From Luzula sylvatica (lineage: Eukaryota > Streptophyta > Magnoliopsida > Poales > Juncaceae), in assembly GCA_946800325.1 (NCBI GenBank), contig OX326961.1, positions 48,075,415 through 48,139,414 on the forward strand: a stretch of DNA of 64,000 nucleotides, written 5' to 3'. The notes under the pieces are model-generated. The model was not told where the DNA came from. It saw only the letters and a program-made list of their open reading frames with translations, and did no database searches. This document shows, one piece after another, positions 40,766 to 53,270 of the stretch. The translations under genes and the position numbers were made by a program. How positions within the stretch are numbered: the stretch's first letter is position 1; the number at the start of each line of letters is the position of its first letter.

Positions 40766-43594
40766 GGATGGTTCTATGGAGTCCTTATTTAGAGTCCTTA
40801 TTTGGAGTCCCAATTAGAACCGTTCATTTATTGAATGAATGGTTGAGATTTGATAGAAAAAATAACACGCTGCCCACATCTTTTCTCTCGTGCCCGCTTC
40901 CTAACCCTCGTCTTATCTCTTTCTCTCCCTCTTGCCGGACCTCTCGCCAGAGAGCCCCACCTCCAGCGAGGGATATCACATGTAGCTCTCGAAGCACCAC
41001 CATTGACAGCGGTTTCACCTCGACGAGCGTACCCGCAAGACTAAAGCTAGTGAAGTCAAGAAGCACTTCACGGAAGCACATAACGTGAGATTTTTTCTGT
41101 TTTAAGAGTTTTTTTTGCTCAATTTGAGCTAATAAACACGATTTTGGGTCCAATTTTAATGGGAAATAGACTTTTTTTAGCATGTCCTATGAACCGTTCT
41201 GCTATGTTCCACCAATTTTTACAAGTTTTGTTATGGTCATGCTCATTTGGTGTCTTAAATGAAAAGAGATTACTGATTTCGTGTGATTAGTACTATTTTA
41301 TTTCGAGTTCTCCTCTTAAACGAGAGTTTAGTACAGTAGCTTTCCATGATTTCTGTATCTTTATTGAATATTGCTTAGGGTTTTTCCAAAAATCTAATGA
41401 GATTTAATACAAATCCTTGATGGGTCAGATGATTTAGTACAAATCGTTGACACATTAGATTAATGGATATCAGTCCGTATTGGTATATGCAAAAAAAAGT
41501 AAAAAAAATGCTTAACAGGTACAAATTAGACCTTACCTATTCTCAATTTCAAGCTGAGTTAAAAGGAGCATCATTGAACTATTTTCTAATTAGGGGCTGA
41601 GTGTTTGAAAGGGCTAGCAATTGCTGCTGCACGGAAGGCTCTCGAAATGGTACAATAGAACCTGATGAAGTCGATCAGGCAATTCGTTACAATTTTTCAG
41701 GTACAAGTTATCGTGGTAATTTTGGCACATCATATTTAAGATGATTATCTGAATATGGATTGGGGATAATTAGGGAGAACGATTGGATGATTGAGATGGT
41801 ACTAGTATTTGGTTGGTGCCGGTTAGAAACGGGTACCGATATAGTATTGGCAATATTGCGTGATTGTGAGATTATGTGCAAGGGTAATTGGGAATGGAGT
41901 CGAAAGTTAATTTGGATTGTACAAGTGTTACGATAATTTAAATTCATTTAATTTGTATCGAGTAGAATGAAATGTATTTTTGAACAAAACAGTGTATTGT
42001 TTCGGTTTTTATGAACTAAATAGTTAACACGAATACAAAATTGACATTACTAAGAATATTATGCCAACATGTTACATGGGTACTAAAATAATGACTAACA
42101 TGGTACTGAACACGATGCTAAGAATGTACTACTAAAACATGATAGATTAACTGCGACCAATGAGAAAAAATGACATGAATAGTACAGTATCATTTATATG
42201 TACATAAAAGTTGGAAAAAAAAAAAAACACAATATCCATATCATAGAAAATGTGAACTTGAATGGTGCCAACAATATGATACCAATAATATCATTGAGAT
42301 TGCAAAGAGTTGATAATAGTTTAAAAATTCTTATAACAAAAATATACAATTTCATTGTGTTATTGAGTTTGTTTTTCGTTTCACTAACCGAATTACAAAA
42401 TTAATACAAAAATCTCAATTACATAACCCTAAACCTATTCAAATACAACTTCCATATACATCACATGCAAATCCAACTTATGTATTGTGTCAATCTGAGG
42501 GCAAAGTAGTTGACCAATCTCGCATCCATTCTACTTAAATTTGCGAACAATGCTCGAGTCCATTACTTTCCTTTCTCTTCAAATCAAATGGATTACTGGT
42601 CCATTTTGGTCGTCAAATCTCCAAGGCAAAAGCAATAATTGGATCAAAATCTGAAAACAAAAGTATTAACTCAAAAAGTCAACAAACTAAAGCAGCCGAG
42701 CAACTCAAAAATCAGCGAACTAAAGTACCCGAAGAGAAAAACAAAGCTGCAGCGGCAACAGATTCATCGTCAGTCAGAAAATGCCGTGGAAATCACTAAA
42801 GCAGCTGAGGCAGCAGTCTCGAAAGTCAAATTAACAGAGAAACGACCATAAAATATTTTGAACTACTGAAGGGTATATTCGCTAAGCACCTAGATACCCC
42901 ACCAAAAATCCATCACAAATCTGCTGACAAAAAAAGCTAAATTCATCTCTATTAACCCTTTATGAATTGACCATGCCAAATAACCAACTAGAACAAACAA
43001 TTAAACCTTAATTCAGTTCTAATTACCTCTTGATTCACCCCTTAATAATGGTTATCTCAATAAAAAACAGCCCTAATCACAACAATTAACTCAATTTATC
43101 CTAAATATAACCTTAACTTACCAAAAAAGACCCAATTTGACACAAGTTCACCATAATAATCCCCAATTTTTAAATGATCAGACCAAAAACTTCCTGCAGA
43201 GCGCGAATTGAAAAATGAGAAAAAAAAATACAAGAACAAGTAATACCTGCATGAAGCTTCGTCCAGATCTAGATCTGAGTGCACGAACAACATGGGCTCT
43301 GAGAGAGCGCATGAATCAGGACATCGAATCGAGAGGGCGTCGTTAACAAGACAATCGCGAGAAGGCGGCACAAGGTTTAGGGTTTCGGAGCTCATGAAAG
43401 CATGTGTTCGTGTGTGAGAGGGAGAGGGGGAAGAGACTGGTCGAGGTCTAGACCAAGAGTTTTGTTCGGGCAGAAATATATTCATTTGGGCAGCGGTTTT
43501 TTCAAATTAATCTCAGCCACTTATCAAAATAAGATGAATGGCTATGATTGGGACTCCAAATAAGAACTCTAAATAAGGACTCCATGGAACCATT

Positions 43595-43597
<3 letters not shown>
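40764..43597. mobile_element. TIR element in a TA microsatellite, carrying gene-like fragments
   Basis: The ends are ~120-bp imperfect inverted repeats: GGGGATGGTTCTATGGAGTCC at left and, inverted, GGGAATGGTTCCATGGAGTCC at right, sharing GTCCTTATTTAGAGT and GGAGTCCCAAT. Both ends lie in (TA)n (40732-40763, 43598-43623), so the target duplication length cannot be read. The 2.8-kb interior has no transposase. It holds leader-like and coding-like pieces near both ends (40860-41090 plus; 43245-43485 minus, MSSETLNLVPPSRDCLVNDA followed by a GT donor) that look like captured host exons. I do not recognise the donor genes. Confidence 0.75.
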
Positions 43598-43623
<26 letters not shown>

Positions 43624-43625
<2 letters not shown>

Positions 43626-46010
43626 GGATTTCATATGTTGAATTGAATAGCTTGTCCTAAGATCTCGACAACTTTGAATCCATCGTCTACTCAAATTAAT
43701 CCTTACTAATACAATTTACAAACACTTTTATCAAATACTCTAATGCCACGTCATATTTATTACCCAAACGGATTTCAAATACACAATCAATTAACTCTAA
43801 TTAAATTGTCTCATCTCCCTAAATAGTCTACCCGTTACGTCTCCTCCACAAAAGGTATCCATCTCTCTCCTCATTGCATCTCGCACGGGAGGCCTCCAGG
43901 AAGTTAGAAGAACGCATCTCTCTCGTCATTGCGTGTCGCACAGAAGGCCTTGAAGAAGGGCCTCACGCTTTTTCTTCTTCTCCTTTCACAGTCCTCATTC
44001 TCCTGATGACGAGACCATGAAGGAGGGGCGATTAAACCCTAGATGCCAGACTGCGACAAAATCTCACCAAATTTGAAAGCGATGGCAAAAAATTCTCGCG
44101 CCGATCGAATCTCAGATGCGAAAAACTCTGCTTCGCCAAAACTCTTCACCAAATACTTCAGCCTTCACCATCTCGCACCCATTCTTCGCCATATGGCTGA
44201 CCAAAACTCGCGCCGTCCTGACCCGAGCCTTCTACAGTTTGTATTCCGCCGGAAGTGAGAAGAACCACATCGCATTCCGTGCCAGATTTGCATGGTCGGT
44301 TCTTTTTCTGATTTGTAATCGATTTTGATTCATGGTGTTATTTTTCCCATTGTTTTAATCTCGAATTTGTTGAAATGTTGAGTTTACAAGATGAGTAGTC
44401 TTTGTCTGTTTCGTGGTAATTCTAATTGCCCAATCTGGTGTTCAATTTTATGAAGTGTTCTTTGTTTTAGTGGTCTTCAATCCGTGTTCTTGGAGTAATT
44501 GTGTATTTTGCAATTTTAATTTTATTTTCACTCTCAAATTCGCACACTGGCAGTGATAATAAACTACATACTGATTTTAAAGCCAATATACAGTTAGTGC
44601 CAGTAAAAAATAAACTAAAAATCGTGATAATAAACTACCAGAAAAATCAAGAAATCTGTATTGATCAAACATCTACATTTTGTTTTTCTAAAAAATTCAG
44701 TTGTATTATAATAATAGTAATATTTTTTATTAATTCTTATGAAATATTATTTTTGTATTTCCAATGGCAAAATTTCAAAATTTTGTAAACAACCAAACAA
44801 ACAATTATATTTTACAGTTTCTTGTAATTTGGACATCCAAACAAACAATGAAATTACTAATTGCAGAAATTTTTATTGCTCCACCTTATAATCCGATTCC
44901 ACTCTACTAATTCCACTTGCTAAAGAAAAGAAGAGAAAAGAAAACATCATTTGAAGAATGAGGAAGAGGTAAGAGGTATGATCGTGGCTAGAGAAGAAAT
45001 GGTGAAAGGAGGGATTTTTAAAATTCTCTACAAAAAAATGTTGGGAGCACGAATCGAACTAATGAAACTGAACCAATTGCGCTATCGATCTTTCCTGAAA
45101 TGAAACGAAGATTAAAATTCTTATTTAGATAGTATAATTTGTTTTTTTGAAATTTATAAAATTATTCTTAGTTTAATCACGTGAAGTCTCGCAACATCGT
45201 CATCTTATAATTTTCCTTGGTCATAATAACGTTCACCGTATTTTGCATTTGAATAATTATATACATCCATCTCTTTTGTTCACCTAATTCCAACGTAATA
45301 TACATGTTCAATCCAATCAATGAACCAACTAGGGATATAATGAAGTTTAAAACGAGACCAACGAGTAAGGTCCTATTTCGATATAACTTATATGCTATAT
45401 TAATACCCTATTTACATATCCAATTGCACTAATGTAGATGAATAGTAAAATTATAGTAATCATACAATACAATTTGTTAACTTAATTACTCTCGTTTGTT
45501 GAAGGGTGGGGCATTTTCAAGTATTTATTACGTGCTTGCTTTACTTGCGTAAGCTAGAGTGGCATCACCGAAATAACATATCATTTTCATGATTAATTTA
45601 CATATTTACATATTTACATATTAATATCTTCGTCCTGCACGCAACCACAAGCGTGCTAACTGCTAACCTGTGTTTTATTTTCGAATAAAAAAGATGACTC
45701 CAACACGACTCTGTTGCAATCTTGGATACTACCGTGTCGGCAGAGAAATGAAAAAAATGGACTTTTAATCACTAAGAATAAAAAAAGAGTTTATGTTGTC
45801 CTGTTTCGAAATAATACTCCTAGAAAATATTGATAATATGTGATAATATATCAAATTACAATTTTTACTAGATGATTAAATATATGATATTATATTAAAT
45901 ACGAATGTTAGTATGTGGTAAACACATCAAATACGAAATTTTAGTATGCGGTAAAATTTTAATATGGGATGATAAACGTAGTAAATACAAACATTTAATA
46001 TATGCGTCAA
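43624..46010. other. Intergenic, no confident gene
   Basis: About 43860-44330 is GC-richer and gene-like (CTCATTGCATCTCGCAC occurs twice, near 43869 and 43934 with changes; then an ATG frame at 44043 of 71 codons), possibly a captured or decayed first exon. A tRNA-like stretch is at 45035-45098. The remainder is AT-rich with nothing recognisable. Confidence 0.45.
45035..45098 (-). repeat. tRNA-like SINE head, probably truncated
   Basis: On the minus strand GATAGCGCAATTGGTT (A-box-like) is followed after ~13 nt by AGTTCGATTCGTGCTCCC (B-box-like) and a T run. The boxes are too close for a functional tRNA (normally ~30 nt), so this is more likely a deleted tRNA-derived SINE. Confidence 0.35.
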
Positions 46011-46156
46011 TGTGTTCATAGTCTAGTTGGTTGAGTGTGAAACACAAAAAATCATATGTTGTGAGAGGTTGTGGGTTCGATCACCATTAGCATCGAAAAA
46101 ATTAGATATCAGTAACGAAATCGATCATTTGTCAGATACTATTCATTTTTTTTTTT
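46011..46156 (+). mobile_element. tRNA-derived SINE
   Basis: A-box TAGTCTAGTTGGTTGAG (46020) and B-box GTGGGTTCGATCACC (46071), correctly spaced for a pol III promoter, then ~60 bp of body and an 11-nt T tail. No tRNA folding is apparent for the 3' half, so it is a SINE rather than a gene. The target duplication is unclear. Confidence 0.65.
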
Positions 46157-46359
46157 AATATGTGAATAGACAATATGAAGTGATAAATATATCAAATAAA
46201 AAAATCATTATGTGGTAGACAATATGAGATGGTAAACACATTGGATACATAATTTGATAAATAATATGAGGTTATAATACATTAAATAATAAATCATATT
46301 AGATGAAAACCATATTAATATTAATTAGATGATAAATTTGGTGGTTGTGTTATTTTATT

Positions 46360-46620
46360 GGGGAGTTCTATCATACACCCTTTTACAAGGGTATTTTGGA
46401 TATTTTAACAATTAATTATATTTGTAAAAGGGTGTATTATAAAATTTATTTTTTATGGAGATTTTTGTTTAAATGAACAACAAAAAATTTCAATTTAATT
46501 AAACATTAATTAATAAATATATTTGATATCTTACCTTAAATATTCATAAATGGATAATTACTCCAAATACCCTTGAAAATGGGTGTATGATAAGAAAATT
46601 GGTGTATGATAGAAGCCCCC
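46360..46620. mobile_element. 261-bp Mutator-type MITE
   Basis: Ends GGGGAGTTCTATCATACACC / GGTGTATGATAGAAGCCCCC; the 9-bp target duplication TATTTTATT is at 46351-46359 and 46621-46629. The inner parts (TTTACAAGGGTATTT and AATACCCTTGAAAAT) are also inverted. A piece of the same end, GGAGCTTCTATCATACG, occurs near 7050 without a partner. Confidence 0.9.
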
Positions 46621-46629
46621 TATTTTATT

Positions 46630-47460
46630 ACCTTATTTCAATATGCTAACTTGCGATTAATTAAATATTTTTGTGATATTATTTCTAATTTTATTGCATC
46701 ATTCTCAAAAAAAATTGTATTATTAAATTCTTTTTTATTTTTATTTCTAAATTTGCGGTTTGACCTCTATTTTTATTTTTCAGATTTGTTGGAATTGCGA
46801 AGTAACTATCCACATTATTCATTTGACCATAAATAATTTTGTAGTTTTTTTTATCGTAAACTATAAAATTGACGTGGTAAACGAATATTCAATTACCATC
46901 TAAATCACTATATATGAATTTAAAATATGATTTGTCACATAATTAATTACAATGTGGTAAATCAAGCACACATCAAATATTTAACGCAACGTGATTTATC
47001 GGCAAGTATTTAATAAAAATAGTACACGTCGATACATCGATTCTTTGAGGAGATCGTAAAGAGAATGTATATCATTGCTTTACTTTTAGCACTTTAAAAT
47101 TTATTGATAAATTAGATTTAAAAGATAATTGATATTTTTGAGTTTCCTTCGAACGTGACATTTCATATACAAATTAAATCATACTTTGTATTATATATAT
47201 TATGAAGTTATATACAAAATACTTTAGTTTCAAAAATATAAAAATTCATGTTGTCTAATGCTTTATTGTTTGTCGTACTAATTTTTAATATGAAGATATA
47301 TAATCTTATCTTATTTTATGTATAAAGTAAAGAAAATTGGATTCTTCACAGATCTTCACGTCGTCCTCTTCATCTGGCCGTTCGATCAAGATCGGACGGT
47401 CACGATTTGAATGGACCCGGTATACATGAACCGGCGTATGATGTTATTCCACGGACCACT
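46630..47460. other. AT-rich intergenic region
   Basis: No gene. Near 47370-47440 a GC-richer patch (GATCAAGATCGGACGGTCAC, CCGGTATACATGAACCGGCG) precedes the gene-like start at 47466 and resembles, loosely, 57720-57810 (ATCAAGGGTCGGATT, GGTCCACGTGAACC). Confidence 0.45.
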
Positions 47461-47465
47461 GAACC

Positions 47466-48780
47466 ATGTCTAATCGGAATTCACTCACAAACCCATTGAC
47501 TAACCCCCCTTCTTCTCTCTCTTTCTTCTCTCATTTGAAGGACACAAGAAAGAAAAAAAAAAAAATGGCGAATCTCTGCCGAACCCTAGCGGCGAAAAAG
47601 GGACGAGATAACCACTACCAGAGAGTCAGATACGGCCAAGCCGACGGCCAAGACAGCATCCGGGCCACCCGTTTCTTCTTTGTCGTTTTTTCTTCCACAA
47701 CCGAGCTAGCAAACCCTAATCCGAACCGATTTCGATACGATTGATGAGGAACGAACGAGATTTGCGCACGCGTCTTCATCTGGACAGATTATTGGCTCTC
47801 GAACAGGTTTGTCTTTCTCATTTCTTATCTTGATTCAGGGATTTGAGGGTTTGGGTATTTATGTTCGAACTAGGGTTTAGTTCTTGATTTTTTATCGCAC
47901 TATCGTCTGAAAAAGCAATTGAAAATGACTTCTTTGTTATTTTGGGTGCTAATTCAATGATTGCTGACTTCAATTTCGTTTTTTGGATTGACTTTATGTT
48001 GCCATCGAAAAGTGAGCATTGTGTGTGGGGGAACTGATTTAGAGCCAGTCATGATGCCGCTGCATCGGGGCATTTCGATAGGATTCTGAATAATGTTTAC
48101 TTGAAGAAGAAATTTTTAATCATATTAGTCAAGTTTATAAGGTAATTTTCATAATACCGAGAGTCTTTTTTGCAAATTCCCAATAATAAAATAATATTAA
48201 TACGATTTTGATTTATGCAGGATGTGCATACATTGTGTTTGCTTTTTTTGGATAGATTCAAACTACTCTTTCTCCTTCCTCTCGGTGTTTTCGGAGGGTT
48301 TTGCCAGCGACCTCGAATGAGATTTTTCCATGGCGATCTCGACAATTCCAATTGTTTGGCCATGGTGATCTTGGTGCTTTTCTTTCTCTCAAACCTTACG
48401 CGAGATGAAACGACGATTCGAAGGTAACAGTAGCTGTTCTATCTCACTGCAGGAGCGTCGTGTTGATGTCTGTCTTTTTTGGTGACAATAATTAATATCT
48501 ACTTCTCGGTTAGTTATTCTTTTTGATATGATTTATGTATTATTTTGTGAGTCCATTGTGTTTTGATATGATAGGCACAAGTCTCTGCATCCGGGCACGG
48601 AACAATCGAGAGTGGTGCTTGCCATCATCTTTGCCTCCATGTATGAGAATTAAGTAACTAATTAATGCAGTGTTATTTTTTATGGTTGATTTATGAAATT
48701 GAGGCTATACTTGGAATTTAATTTTAATTTTGTGCATCTCCGATCAAGAGCAATTATTTGAGGGATATATATACTGTTTT
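47466..48780 (+). other. Gene-like fragments, perhaps Helitron cargo
   Basis: A CT-rich leader followed by ATGGCGAATCTCTGCCGAAC at 47564 (about 60 codons to a stop) and, near 48200-48425, a second coding-like stretch ending at a possible donor GAAGGTAACAG. No protein family is recognised. It lies directly before the tandem repeats and Helitron 3' end below, so it may be host sequence captured by the Helitron; the 5' end of such an element was not found. Confidence 0.35.
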
Positions 48781-49510
48781 CTTATTTTGATGGGTATTTC
48801 TGATAGTTTTCGCATTTCGATGGACATGTTCTAAATTAGTGTTTATAGCAGGGGTACTTTTGATATTTCTCTAAATTCAGGGTTATTTTTTGAAATTTTA
48901 CAAAATCCAGGGGTATTTGTGATATTTTCCCATTTCAATGGATATATTCTAAATTAGTGTTTGTATCAGGGGTATTAGTAATACTTCTCTAAATTCAGAG
49001 TTATTTTTGAAAGTTTACGAAATTAAGGGGTATTTGTGATATTTTTACCATTTTCAGGATTTTTTTGGAAACTAACTCGGGGGTATGTGTGATATTTCTC
49101 TAAATTCAGAGTTATTTTTTGAAATTTAAAAAAAACCAGGGGTATTTATGATATTTTCCCATTTCAATGTATATATTCTAAATTAGTGTATCAGGGGTAT
49201 TAGTGATAATTCTCTAAACTAAAGAGTTATTTTTGAAAATTTACGAAATTAAGGGGTATTCCGTATTTGTGATATTTTACCATTTTCAGGGTTTCTTTGG
49301 AAACTAACTTGGAGTATGTGTGATATTTCTCTAAATTCAGAGATTTTTTGAAATTTTACAAAATTCAGGGGTATTTGTGATATTTTCCCATTTCAATGTA
49401 TATATTCTAAATTATTGTATCGGGGTTATTACTGGGTATTACTGACCCTTCGCTAAATTCATAATTATTTTTGAAAATTTTCACGGTTTCTTTAGAAACT
49501 AACTGGTATA
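48780..49510. repeat. Imperfect tandem repeats of ~230 bp
   Basis: Three to four diverged copies. Shared words: GGGGTATTTGTGATATTTTC, CCATTTCAATG, TATTCTAAATTAGTGT, TCAGGGGTATTAGTGATA and CTCTAAATTCAGAGTTATTTT, recurring near 48905, 49137 and 49367. Non-coding. They lie 270 bp before the Helitron-type 3' end. Confidence 0.75.
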
Positions 49511-49756
49511 AATCATTAATTGGACTCCATAGTTCATTAAATTCATTCATTCTAAAGGTCATTTCAATAATGTGATTAGAACTTTCGAAAATGATAGAAA
49601 TATAATTTGAGTGAGTTTATATGAGATTGAAAAACAAGTCGTTAAAAAATTAATTTGTCATTTCGTTATTTACTACTAAATAATTTGGATCGGAATTGTT
49701 AAAGAAATGCCCCGTATTTTACTTCTCAATATTTGCCAGAGCAAACAATATAATAT

Positions 49757-49785
49757 CGCCCGCAATTGCGCGGGTCAAAAGCTAG
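49757..49785 (+). mobile_element. Helitron 3' terminus
   Basis: A GC hairpin CGCCCGCAATTGCGCGGG, a short spacer and CTAG followed by T: the typical plant Helitron 3' end (hairpin, then CTRR, inserted before T). The 5' terminus could not be placed. A second, weaker end on the minus strand may sit near 49950-49980 (ACTAGGAAG...GCTCGCGCTAAGCGG). Confidence 0.7.
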
Positions 49786-51789
49786 TAATTTATATTTTTA
49801 TGTGTTTCGAGTGCATAAGTATATTTTTGTACAATTATAGTTTGCAAGAATAAAGGTAGACTAAAATTTCAAGTGTCGTAGAGTAGAATTGAACTATGCC
49901 TCTCTTAGATTTTGACAACAATGTATTAGTTCATTATATTATACTAGGAAGATATTCGATGCTCGCGCTAAGCGGTGAAAATATTAATTACATTTTTTTA
50001 TTATAATATAAAATACACATTTATATGATAATATTAATAATTTCGTCTCAAAATAAAATTATTAAGATTATTTAAACTCATTTATTTATGATTATGTAAA
50101 TGTTTTAGAATTATTTTACTTTATGATAGTAAAAAATATTATTTTTAATCAAACCAATAACACTTATATTAGTGTTGTTGTATAATAATATATGAGCTAT
50201 ACGAATGTTTTAAATTGCGACATAACAGTCCGTAGCATTCAGACAATTTACACGTGAACACTACTATTGCACTATAGCGGCAATATAACTCCGTTATTTA
50301 GTAAATTGCGATATTGCGTTTTAGAAATATTTGTCACTATTTGCATTATGGTGGTGCTATTGTGACGCTATTTAAATTATTTGATACAACATAATTACAA
50401 ACAAAACATAACAATACAATACAAAATACACATGATATTTGTAATTTTACTCTATCGCATTGTGAGTAATTACTCTATCTTGCCCTACAAACTATCATTT
50501 ATACCCATTTACTTTATAAATATCATTTATGCTCATGTACTTTACAATTTTATGTTTGGTATTTGTATGTTAATTGAGTAACAAATTTCATATTTTTCTT
50601 ATGGCTCAATGATTGGATCGAAATATCTAAAGTTTAACACATGATATTGAAAATTTACATTATTAGATATCATGCTTTTTTTGCATTTTCAAACCGAGTG
50701 AATCTGTTGACTCACCGGTTCGACCATGGAACCGGTGATCCGAGAGTCTGTGGGGTCGATGTCCGGTCCGGTATTAAAAACATTGCTTTAAAACGTGCCA
50801 GAAAATGCGTGTTAGAATGTGCGTGTCAGAAAATACGTGTCAGAAATCGTGTATGGACACAGTCCGTCATGCATATATATAGTAATATATTATGTAAGTT
50901 AGTATAATATCTTGTATTGTTTAGTATAATATCTTGTCAGCGGGATTATGTGTTTGGATTCTTTCTCTAGATTCGAGCTAACAGAGCAGTCATGTTAAGT
51001 TATTAATATTTCATATATAAACTTTACATCTTCGATTACATTCACATATGATCATGTAATATAATGTGAAATGATAAATAATTGAATAAATTTAATCTAA
51101 CACGAATCTATGCAATAATAAAAGTCCATGCCATTAATATATGATGAGGTAATTTCTAATAATGCTTAAAAAAATGGTTTAAAATAACAAACACATAAAT
51201 AGTTACAAAAAAAATTATGATTATAAAAAATCAATGATTAAGTAATTGTTTAAATTTTTGACACAAATCACATTCTAATGGTTGAAATAAATGTGATAAT
51301 GTGATACAATTAAATTGCACAAGGTTGTATCCGAAATAAAATAAGGATGTGGATGAATTAATTGTTATGAATATGATTAATACGGATGTCTTTTACTTAG
51401 TTGCGGTAGAGTATTTATAAATATATTTTAGGAGAAATAATATTGTAATTCTGAATTAGATATGAGACGTCTTTCCACTATATTTTTGTCCCATTCAATT
51501 TTTTTCTTATTTTTTGTCTCCTTCAATTCTCCCTTTTTATTTTTATTTTTATATGTTTTAATTCTTTAATAACATTAATGACATTCGTTGTATGGTAATT
51601 ATTTGTTATTGATTGAATGAATATTTTAAAATAATGTGTTAAAATAAGGATAACTCATTATTTAAATATTAGGAGATTTTCAAAATAGGAAAAAAATACT
51701 CAGAAGTTTAATACAATTAATTTTGGATAACAAAGGAAAATTTTTATTCAATATTTTTCATACCAACCAAATTTTTACTTGATCCTTAG
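49786..51789. other. AT-rich intergenic region with transposon scraps
   Basis: No gene. Near 50690-50775 a piece (TTGACTCACCGGTTCGACC, GGAACCGGTGATCC, GTCCGGTCCGG) looks like the subterminal part of a plant hAT MITE without identifiable ends. The remainder is low-complexity A/T. Confidence 0.45.
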
Positions 51790-53095
51790 CTATGTTGCAC
51801 GGATACGGATACGGGTATCGTATCCGATACGATACGGATACGGCAATTTTCAAAAAATCACGGATACGGATACGGCAATATGTAATTAATTAATTAATTA
51901 ATAAAATAAAAATAAATTAATTAAATAACATATATATAATTATATAATTATTCCTAAGTTACTATAATAATATATTCATATACCAAACACATAATTAAAA
52001 TTTGTAAATGCGATTAGATTCATAAACTACAACAACATCATTGTTCGTACATTGGAATCGAGAGATAATAACTGAAAGTCCAAAAATAGAAACATGTAGT
52101 GATATTATATAACAAAATACACTACTTAAAATATGTTAACTAAATTATTTAAACATTCGTTTGCCTTCCTAATCGTGAAAACATCAATCTCTCCAACTCC
52201 CGTTCATCAAGTGAAAAATTTGCCAAGTGAAGAAGTTTGGCACCATCAAATGGCTCGAATTGATCACCTCCAACATCCCACATTCTCGTCTCTCCATCTA
52301 AACATTTTAGTATTTCGTCCACCATCCCCCTTTCCTATTTTTGTGAAATACTTCCAAAGAGGAGTGGAATCGATTAAACCGCTAGAAGCGGTATTATCAC
52401 TTGGACCAGGTGATTGACTCTCGGATTGCATTTCTACAAATTTCACAAACAATAGCTCAATTCAGTATAAAAAGTACAGAATCAGAAACTAGGTTTTCTG
52501 ATTTTAGGAAAGTTTAATAGAATAGATATTAGAGTAAAATAATCAAAATAAAATCTAAATACCTACTTAGGGCAGAAAATCGACTTAATGACTTGTCTTC
52601 TCTTTCGTAAACAATGATGGCTTCAAGATTTCATTATTTCTCCATGAAGTCGTGAATTTCATATGTTTTGCTGTGACAGTGAAGAAGAAGAGACGAAAAT
52701 TATGAAATTAAACATTTCAATTCAGTGTTTGTGGGCTTTTAAATATGGGCTTATAAATTTATAATATTAAAACATTTTTCATCGTATACAAATCATGAGT
52801 TACAAGAATGAAGTATGTATTAATATTTCCCTCAAATTATTTACTGAAAAAAAAAATTAATTCAAAAATTTCGGGCTGAAAAAATATAATGGGCTGCCGT
52901 ATCCAAATTATGGGCCAAGGTATCCTTATCGTATCTATTTCGTATCCCGAAAGTATCCTAACGTATCAAGAAGTATCCTGTCCGTATTCAAAAAAAATAT
53001 TAAAAAATTCGGATACTCCACGTGACGTATCTGATACGTATCGCACCCGTATCCTCATGATACTTCTGCATTTTTGGAGTATCCGCGTAACATAG
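51790..53095. mobile_element. hAT deletion derivative with transposase remnants
   Basis: 1306 bp, ends CTATGTTGCACGGATACGG / GAGTATCCGCGTAACATAG. The 8-bp duplication ATCCTTAG (51782-51789, 53096-53103) is perfect. Subterminal regions repeat GGATACGG / CCGTATCC. The centre carries, on the minus strand, the two ends of a hAT transposase joined by an internal deletion. Confidence 0.92.
52149..52452 (-). pseudogene. hAT transposase remnant: BED-like N-terminus joined to a C-terminal tail
   Basis: From 52452 the frame gives STPLWKYFTKIGKGDGGRNT, the start of a BED zinc-finger domain of plant hAT transposases (the cysteines are lost). A different frame then reads MWDVGGDQFEPFDGAKLLHL and FSLDERELERLMF to a stop at 52149, like the acidic tail after the hAT dimerisation domain. 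The catalytic RNase H-like core is missing and the two parts are out of frame. It cannot act as a transposase. Confidence 0.65.
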
Positions 53096-53270
53096 ATCCT
53101 TAGGGATAACTATAATTTCTATTTATTTTATGTAGTTTGTTATATCTAAAACGTGAGACCATTTTATAAATATTTTCAAAAATTTCAGATTTTCTTAAAA
53201 AAAAATCTATTGAAAAGCACAAATATTTTTTACTCTCTTATTAACTATATTCTTTTATATATTTGCTTAA

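Noticed and set aside
45035..45098. tRNA gene on the minus strand
   Set aside because: A- and B-box-like words are present but only ~13 nt apart and no acceptor stem or anticodon arm can be drawn; kept only as a possible SINE relic.
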